Part shown: positions 59,467-64,000 of the stretch, piece after piece
Position numbering within the stretch: position 1 is the first letter of the stretch
How the letters are laid out: every line of letters begins with the position of its first letter
DNA from: Akkermansia sp.
GTDB taxonomy: Bacteria; Verrucomicrobiota; Verrucomicrobiia; Verrucomicrobiales; Akkermansiaceae
Direction of reading: 5' to 3'
NCBI GenBank assembly: GCA_017517385.1
Contig: JAFWZG010000054.1
Span: 1-64,000 of the forward strand
Length of the DNA: 64,000 nucleotides
The notes under the pieces: generated by a model
The model's database searches: none
What the model saw: the letters and a program-made list of their open reading frames with translations, nothing else
Told to the model about the DNA's origin: nothing
Position numbers and translations under genes: made by a program

Positions 59467-60222
59467 TCAGCGGCCTATAGTGGCCCTGAAGCGTACCGGT
59501 GAGGCGGTTCTCTCGCAATTTGTGTATGAGTGAAGGACAAACTGGAGTTTTTCAGCCTTATGTTGGATAACGTAAGTGGCTTGTGAGTGCTGATTTTCTG
59601 AATTATAGTACCCATCCACAATAGCGGTGGGCAGAGGAGTGCCGTCTTCTGCGTTCAGGACAATCTCTGCAATGTCAGCATTGTTGGTGTACTCAATATG
59701 TAGAACTGTGTGTTCCGGGTCCTCTGCGCCGGTTTCCGCAGGGGTTATCTTAAAAATATGGCCGTTAACCGTTACGGTGGAGGGCTCGCCGGTGGAGATA
59801 ATTTGCGGCTCATGTTCAGTGCGTCCTGCTGAAACCGGGATATCTATCTGTGAATCCACTACCATGTAACCGCCCTGCGGCCTCGCCTTAAAGTTATATA
59901 CTGCGATAATGCAGTTGGATTCGGAGTCGTCAAAACAAATTTCCCATTCGCTGAAGCTGCCGTGAAGCTCATTCCCCTTGGCATCTCGTGCAATGAGGGG
60001 GAGCTGAGGCGCGGCCTCTGTGGCGCGGATGCGGATAAAATGGCCTTGGGCCGGCGTGAGGTGCAGGCGGATTGTGCACAGCACGGCATTTGTTTCATCT
60101 GCTGGGTAAAAACACTCCACACTCTGTGGGGTGACCTTCACCGGGGGGATTGTTACGGCCTGTTCCGCTGCCGGTAGTGTATGTACCAGCAGAAGTGAGG
60201 TAAGAAGGGTAAGGTATCTCAT
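59467..60222 (-). CDS. secreted protein of unknown function, paralogue of its upstream neighbour
   Basis: This 251-residue protein has a signal peptide (to about LPAA) and a beta-rich body. It has about the same length and order of segments as the protein encoded at 60237: NAVLCTIRLHLTPAQG near residue 50, then a strand pair, GYMVVDSQIDIPVSAGRTEHEP, and a C-terminal region of beta strands. No catalytic or metal motif stands out. The start is 14 bp after the upstream gene's stop, so they are co-transcribed and probably act together at the envelope. Confidence 0.7.
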   Translation of the reverse strand: MRYLTLLTSLLLVHTLPAAEQAVTIPPVKVTPQSVECFYPADETNAVLCTIRLHLTPAQGHFIRIRATEAAPQLPLIARDAKGNELHGSFSEWEICFDDSESNCIIAVYNFKARPQGGYMVVDSQIDIPVSAGRTEHEPQIISTGEPSTVTVNGHIFKITPAETGAEDPEHTVLHIEYTNNADIAEIVLNAEDGTPLPTAIVDGYYNSENQHSQATYVIQHKAEKLQFVLHSYTNCERTASPVRFRATIGR

Positions 60223-60236
60223 GATTCCGGTGTCGT

Positions 60237-60995
60237 TTATCTTGTCGTAACTTCTCCCAGTGAAACATTCAGTCGGAAGTTGACATTCTCTCTGCGGGGA
60301 TTCCGAACGGTGACGATGCGCAGGGACTCGCTCTCATCGGTATCCCACAGGGAGAGGGATACGCAGCCATCAGACGGTCTGCCTACTGTGTTGATTTCCA
60401 CCGGCTGAGTGAATTCTTCGCCGTTTTCGCCTTTCCAGATACGCTCTACGCGGCGTATGATGTTTCCATTTGAGCTAGTAAGGGTAAGATCCGCTCTACG
60501 GAGTTTTCCTCGTTCCCGGTTGGTTCGGGCTCTGTTTGTGGAGGAAGGATTGACCCGGAGTTTAATTTCTCCGAGTTGGTATTCTCCTGTCTCCAGAAGA
60601 TTGATATTGATGGAGGGGTGTACTATCCGGTTATCCGCTACAGTGACAACAAGCTCCCCGTCCAGTTCAATTTTGCTGCCTGATGGTCTGTGTGGGGAAG
60701 TAAATGTGGTGAAGGCCCGGTTATTTGCCGAAATGTCAAGACTGCGCCTATCTGCCAAGCGTACACCTCCTCGGCCGTCTTTTATGCGTATGACTCCGGT
60801 TAGACTTGCGCTTTCACACATGTACTTGCCGGGTGGGGGAATGAGTTCCAACGTGCATACTAGCCCCGGCGCTGTGGACCTCGCATGAGTGCGGTACTCA
60901 GTGCGGCAGCTTCGCAGCTCCACAGTCACGCCGGACTGGGCAGCCGAAACGAGTCCGCCACAAAATATCAAAAGTGAGTACAAGGCCGATTTCAT
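60237..60995 (-). CDS. secreted protein of unknown function, first of a paralogous pair
   Basis: This 252-residue exported protein has a signal peptide (MKSALYSLLIFCGGLVSA). The mature part is beta-rich and basic: PGLVCTLELIPPPGKYMCESASL, a central KIELDGELVVTVADNRIVHP, INLLETGEYQLGEIKLRV and an Arg-rich stretch RARTNRERGKLRRADLTL. It resembles the next gene's product in length, strand order and the VxCTLxLxPxxG and GExxVTVAxxR segments. I do not recognise the family. A TATAAC box (61004-61009) lies 8 bp before the ATG. Confidence 0.7.
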   Translation of the reverse strand: MKSALYSLLIFCGGLVSAAQSGVTVELRSCRTEYRTHARSTAPGLVCTLELIPPPGKYMCESASLTGVIRIKDGRGGVRLADRRSLDISANNRAFTTFTSPHRPSGSKIELDGELVVTVADNRIVHPSININLLETGEYQLGEIKLRVNPSSTNRARTNRERGKLRRADLTLTSSNGNIIRRVERIWKGENGEEFTQPVEINTVGRPSDGCVSLSLWDTDESESLRIVTVRNPRRENVNFRLNVSLGEVTTR

Positions 60996-61003
60996 GCTAA
61001 TAT

Positions 61004-61009
61004 GTTATA
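61004..61009 (-). promoter_or_regulatory. -10 box of the paralogous secreted-protein pair
   Basis: TATAAC on the minus strand ends 8 bp before the ATG at 60995. The -35 region is poor. Confidence 0.35.
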
Positions 61010-61099
61010 TCTTTCTCTTATATAGCTTATTTGAGGTATGATTGCAAGCAAAAAGCGGCCTGCGGCAAGGGCTGAGGCTTGAATGAGCACATATTTACC

Positions 61100-61128
61100 T
61101 TGTCAGAAGCGAAAAAGTGGTGCATAAT
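61100..61128 (+). promoter_or_regulatory. promoter of the squalene/phytoene synthase-like gene, near-leaderless
   Basis: TTGTCA (61100-61105), 17 bp, CATAAT (61123-61128), then 7 bp to the ATG at 61136. Confidence 0.6.
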
Positions 61129-61135
61129 GGGCTTC

Positions 61136-62044
61136 ATGAAGCGGGGAATAGACCTCACAGGTGAGTTGCTCAAGGCGGTGTCGCGCTCGTTTTATCTCAC
61201 GATCTACTGGCTGCCGGCCGAGATGCGTCCCGGGGTGGCTCTGGGTTATCTGCTGGCTCGTGCTACGGATAGCGTGGCAGATACGTCTACCTCAGAGAGC
61301 TCACTGAGGGAATCCGTGCTTCGTGGAATGGGCAGGAGCATAGCTGGAATGGCTACTCCTGAAGAGACGCAAGAGCTCCTTGGATTGCTGTCTGGTGATA
61401 TGGCGGCTGCGCAACCCTCGGAATCTGAGCGAACGCTACTGCGTTCATTCGGAGATTGTTTGAAAGCGCTGGATTCTTTCCCAGCGGAACAACAGGCATG
61501 CATCCGGAAGGTGCTGCATACGATTATTGAAGGGCAGCTGTGGGATATCACTTACTTCCGAAATCGCACAGCCGTGGAGAGTGATGAGGAGACCTTGCTA
61601 TATACTTACCGCGTGGCCGGCTGTGTGGGGGAGTTCTGGACAGATTTGGGCTATGCTGCCATGGGAGAACGTTTTTGTGCCCCTGCCATGCAAGAGGACA
61701 TGACTGAGGCTGGTATACGTTATGGCCGAGGCTTGCAGCTTATCAATATTCTGCGAGATGAGCAGGAAGATGAAGCTCGCGGGCGTGCCTATCTGTGCTC
61801 TGCTCGTGGTAAGTGGTTGAACCGTGCTGAGTATTACATGAACGACGGGCTGGATTATTGCCGCCGCCTGCGGAGTATGCGGCTTCGTTTTGCCAGTATG
61901 CTTCCGGCGCTCATTGGTAAAAAAACAATAGCCTTGCTCCGTAGAGCAAGGCTGGAAGATGGGCGAGTTAAGATACCGCGCCGGGCTGTTTACGCCAGTA
62001 TGCTGAAAGCTTTCTGGTTTAGCCTTCTTTGGCGAGGCGCTTAA
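61136..62044 (+). CDS. squalene/phytoene synthase family protein
   Basis: This prenyl-transferase of about 302 residues belongs to the head-to-head synthase family (SQS/PSY). The N-terminal part has SRSFYLTIYWLPAEMRPGVALGYLLARATDSVADT, with the first aspartate motif DSVAD. The second aspartate motif is in GLQLINILRDEQEDEARGRAYL (key: NILRDxxED). It would condense two farnesyl or geranylgeranyl diphosphates; HpnC/HpnD-type or carotenoid roles are both possible. The frame is open from 61079, but the promoter places the start at 61136. Its last 26 bp overlap the end of def on the other strand. Confidence 0.88.
   Translation: MKRGIDLTGELLKAVSRSFYLTIYWLPAEMRPGVALGYLLARATDSVADTSTSESSLRESVLRGMGRSIAGMATPEETQELLGLLSGDMAAAQPSESERTLLRSFGDCLKALDSFPAEQQACIRKVLHTIIEGQLWDITYFRNRTAVESDEETLLYTYRVAGCVGEFWTDLGYAAMGERFCAPAMQEDMTEAGIRYGRGLQLINILRDEQEDEARGRAYLCSARGKWLNRAEYYMNDGLDYCRRLRSMRLRFASMLPALIGKKTIALLRRARLEDGRVKIPRRAVYASMLKAFWFSLLWRGA
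61919..61952 (-). terminator. terminator for def, located inside the squalene synthase gene
   Basis: A perfect 10-bp stem AGCCTTGCTC (61929-61938) with GAGCAAGGCT (61943-61952), loop CGTA. On the minus strand it is followed by ATTG and TTTTTT. It lies 67 bp beyond the def stop, within the coding region of the convergent gene. Confidence 0.75.
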
Positions 62045-62582
62045 GCTTTTTAGCCAGCGTGAGTTTTACCGCGGAGGAGGTGCGGTCTGTAAAGAGGAAA
62101 CCCTCCAGATGATCGCACTCGTGCTGCAAGCAACGTGCCAGCAGGCCGCCACAATCAATCTCTATCACGCTACCATCCAGCTGGGGCAGGGTGGCTTTCA
62201 CTCTCTCCGGGCGAGCCACATTTGCGCGGATGTTACGCACGCTCAGGCAGCCTTCCGTGCAAAGACTCTGGTTGCCGTACGGTTCAATGACAGGGTTGAT
62301 GAACACAAGGGGCATGATTTCACGGATATTGCGCAGCTCGCCGTTAATCGTGGCCATTTGCTCTTCGGGATTAGCCTCCTCATCTTCGTCCTCGGGGATG
62401 TCGATGACAACAAGGCGGATGTTTTCTCCCACTTGGGGGGCAGCAAGGCCTACGCCATTAGCAGCATACATGGTTTCAATCATGTTTGCGGCAAGGGCAT
62501 GGATAGCCTCGTCTACGTGCTCAACCGGTGCACTCACAGCGCGAAGAACAGGATTTCCGTATTGTGTGATGGAAAGAAGCAT
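62019..62582 (-). CDS. def: peptide deformylase
   Basis: This 187-residue metalloenzyme removes the formyl group from nascent N-terminal methionine. Motif 1 is GVGLAAPQVG, motif 2 is EGCLSVRN (the cysteine binds metal), and motif 3 is QHECDHLEG (the two histidines bind metal, the glutamate is catalytic). Motif 3 has Cys where many have Tyr or Leu, which is tolerated. An acidic insert (PEDEDEEANPEEQ) lies between motifs 1 and 2. It is transcribed from a promoter shared back to back with that of mutL. Its 3' end overlaps a convergent gene. Confidence 0.95.
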   Translation of the reverse strand: MLLSITQYGNPVLRAVSAPVEHVDEAIHALAANMIETMYAANGVGLAAPQVGENIRLVVIDIPEDEDEEANPEEQMATINGELRNIREIMPLVFINPVIEPYGNQSLCTEGCLSVRNIRANVARPERVKATLPQLDGSVIEIDCGGLLARCLQHECDHLEGFLFTDRTSSAVKLTLAKKLKRLAKEG

Positions 62583-62606
62583 AGTCTCGTCAGATTTGTG
62601 ACCTGT

Positions 62607-62635
62607 ATTCTGCCTACTTGTATTGCTGTTGTCAA
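62607..62635 (-). promoter_or_regulatory. promoter of def
   Basis: On the minus strand TTGACA (62630-62635), 17 bp, CAGAAT (62607-62612), leaving a leader of under 25 nt before the ATG at 62582. Confidence 0.65.
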
Positions 62636-62687
62636 GATTATGTCAAGTCATTTTGACATGCAGTCACATTACGGGCAGCATGCAGAG

Positions 62688-62716
62688 TTGACGTCCTTGC
62701 GCTGAGGTGTTACTAT
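62688..62716 (+). promoter_or_regulatory. promoter of mutL
   Basis: TTGACG (62688-62693), 17 bp, TACTAT (62711-62716), then 16 bp to the ATG at 62733. Confidence 0.65.
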
Positions 62717-62732
62717 TACTCCCGCACACAAC

Positions 62733-64000
62733 ATGGAGGATAAGCCAACAGAACAGATAATACACCGCATGAGTGATGTGCTGGCCAGTCAGGTGGCGGC
62801 CGGTGAGGTGGTGGAGCGTCCAGCCTCCGTGGTTAAAGAGCTCATTGAGAACAGTATTGATGCCGGCGCTACCATGATTCGCGTGGAAATTGTTCGCGGC
62901 GGTATTTCCCTTATCAGAGTAACAGATAATGGTTCTGGAATGAGCCGGGCGGATGCCGCCATGTGCTTGGAGCGCCACGCCACCAGTAAGCTCGTGAATT
63001 TTGATGACCTCTCCTGTATTGATAAACTCGGCTTCCGTGGTGAGGCTATACCCAGTATTGCCTCCATTGCGGAGCTTCGTATTACAACGCGCCGTGAGGA
63101 GGATGTGGAAGGCACGCTTATTACCTGCTGCGGCGGTGAGATGGAAGAGCCGTCCAATGCCGGCTGCGCTCCCGGTACGGATATCTCTGTTAGCAACCTT
63201 TTCTTTAATACACCTGTTCGCCGTAAGTTCCTGAAGAGTAATGAAACGGAGGCCGGCCATATTGAGCATGAGATTAAGCTGCATGCTCTGGCGTATCCGG
63301 CGCTGCGCTTTGTCTATGTGAGAGATGGTCAGCTCGTGTTTGACTGGCCCGGTACGGCAGACCTTCGCCAGCGAATAGCTGATTTCGCCGGGCGGGATGT
63401 GGCAGAAAAGCTGCTCCGAATTAAACCTCAGCTTGGCCCGGGTATTCATGTGAGCGGTTTTCTCATGCCTCTGAGTGAAGCTCGCAGGAACAGGCGTATG
63501 CAGTTCGTGTTCCTGAATACGCGCCCGATTGAGGATAAGATTGTGGCTAGAGCCATTCGGGATGGTTATGGCGGTTTCCCCACGGGCTTGCACCCGGCCC
63601 TCTTCCTGTATCTGGAAGTGGACCCCGCGCTAGTGGATGTGAATGTACACCCTGCCAAGAAGGAAGTGCGCTTCCTTCGCCCTTCGGATATAACTAATAG
63701 CATTCTTGATGCTGTAGCCGGTACCTTGGCTGAGCATGCTCGTGGTATTGCGGTGGAGGCACCCGCGTCGCCGCGCGCTCCTGAGCCGGTAACACCTGCA
63801 CCGGTGAGGCCTGCAACGTCAAGTCTTCGTCCTGCGCCTGTTCTTGAACAGCAGGTTTCCACTCCGGTGGAGAAAAAACAGCCGCTTGGACGGGTGAAAG
63901 AAACGGTTCCGGAGGCGCCTGTTCGTCCGGCACTCGTGTTGACGCCGGTGCTGACGCCGGTGCAGAAGGAGCTCGGACTTTCGGCTCCTCCCGTTTCACC
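62733..64000 (+). CDS. mutL: DNA mismatch repair protein MutL (5' part, runs off the window)
   Basis: Open from the ATG at 62733 to the window end, this gives about 422 residues of MutL. The GHKL ATPase motifs are intact: VVKELIENSIDAGAT (motif I, with the catalytic Glu and Mg-binding Asn), VTDNGSGM (motif II) and TSKLVNFDDL with LGFRGEAIPSIASI (motif III). NLFFNTPVRRKFLKS follows, and VNVHPAKKEVRF closes the N-terminal domain. The last visible part is the Pro/Ala/Val-rich linker. Whether the C-terminal endonuclease motif exists cannot be seen. Its first ATG is used because the promoter lies 16 bp upstream. Confidence 0.95.
   Translation, partial: MEDKPTEQIIHRMSDVLASQVAAGEVVERPASVVKELIENSIDAGATMIRVEIVRGGISLIRVTDNGSGMSRADAAMCLERHATSKLVNFDDLSCIDKLGFRGEAIPSIASIAELRITTRREEDVEGTLITCCGGEMEEPSNAGCAPGTDISVSNLFFNTPVRRKFLKSNETEAGHIEHEIKLHALAYPALRFVYVRDGQLVFDWPGTADLRQRIADFAGRDVAEKLLRIKPQLGPGIHVSGFLMPLSEARRNRRMQFVFLNTRPIEDKIVARAIRDGYGGFPTGLHPALFLYLEVDPALVDVNVHPAKKEVRFLRPSDITNSILDAVAGTLAEHARGIAVEAPASPRAPEPVTPAPVRPATSSLRPAPVLEQQVSTPVEKKQPLGRVKETVPEAPVRPALVLTPVLTPVQKELGLSAPPVS

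Noticed and set aside
1-64000. CRISPR array, prophage or defence island
   Set aside because: No evenly spaced repeats, phage structural genes or recognisable defence genes were seen anywhere in the window.
1-64000. tRNA or rRNA genes
   Set aside because: Reading the gaps by eye gave no cloverleaf ending in a TTCGA-type loop and no rRNA segment; a tRNAscan-type run would be decisive.

Overview
The window most likely comes from an anaerobic, gut-type member of the Verrucomicrobiota close to Akkermansia. This is judged by eye from gene content, not from a database search. The main pointers are a mucin O-glycopeptidase (OgpA-like) beside a ROK sugar kinase and a ROK-type repressor, a GH109 alpha-N-acetylgalactosaminidase, oxygen-sensitive glycyl-radical enzymes (pyruvate formate-lyase and class III ribonucleotide reductase) with their radical-SAM activases, classical menaquinone genes, twin PilT-type ATPases and many Sec-exported proteins of unknown function. 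Coding density is high. I see no rRNA, tRNA, CRISPR array or prophage.

Layout. 0-5.4 kb: an insertion-sequence end, two tandem TIGR02206-type membrane proteins, a BASS-type transporter, RNase R and a lipoprotein. 5.4-12.3 kb: ribosomal protein bL25, an LptF/LptG permease with hisH and hisB, a secreted zincin, a lipocalin behind a structured leader, and threonine dehydrogenase. 12.3-20.8 kb: a large membrane protein, the ROK kinase/OgpA/ROK repressor locus, pyrG and a sodium:solute symporter. 20.8-21.5 kb: a decayed, internally deleted insertion sequence. 21.5-27.2 kb: a Sel1-repeat protein, two PilT-like ATPases, coaD and a membrane protein. 27.2-30.7 kb: menD-menB-menC. 30.7-38.4 kb: a secreted FG-GAP-like protein, GH109, a lipoprotein, pflB-pflA and gcvT. 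38.4-45.7 kb: oppABC and a class III RNR operon in which the glycyl-radical segment is a separate gene. 45.7-53.5 kb: an rRNA-type methyltransferase, sufE, argF, tatA and a cluster of unusual proteins that includes a dynamin-like GTPase. 53.5-64 kb: dacA with a CdaR stub and an atypical bioD, an ankyrin protein, an MFS carrier, cmk-plsC-recF, two paralogous secreted proteins, a squalene/phytoene synthase, def and the 5' part of mutL.

The clearest recurrent signal lies in the promoters. For about twenty genes a recognisable -35/-10 pair (16-18 bp spacing) places the -10 box only 6-10 bp before the start codon, so transcription should begin at or next to the start codon. The same pattern decides several start sites (menD, oppA, dacA, the squalene synthase-like gene, the Sel1 protein and others). 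Shine-Dalgarno sequences are mostly weak or absent.

The best candidates for something new are: the split class III ribonucleotide reductase with a separate 70-residue glycyl-radical subunit; long imperfect hairpins between each glycyl-radical enzyme and its activase gene (pflB/pflA and nrdD/nrdG); a cluster of SAD-motif repeat proteins flanking a dynamin-like GTPase; a 65-residue CdaR stub beside dacA; a BioD homologue without its P-loop lysine; a ROK kinase without its zinc cysteines; and a PilT-like ATPase with a duplicated N-terminal domain.
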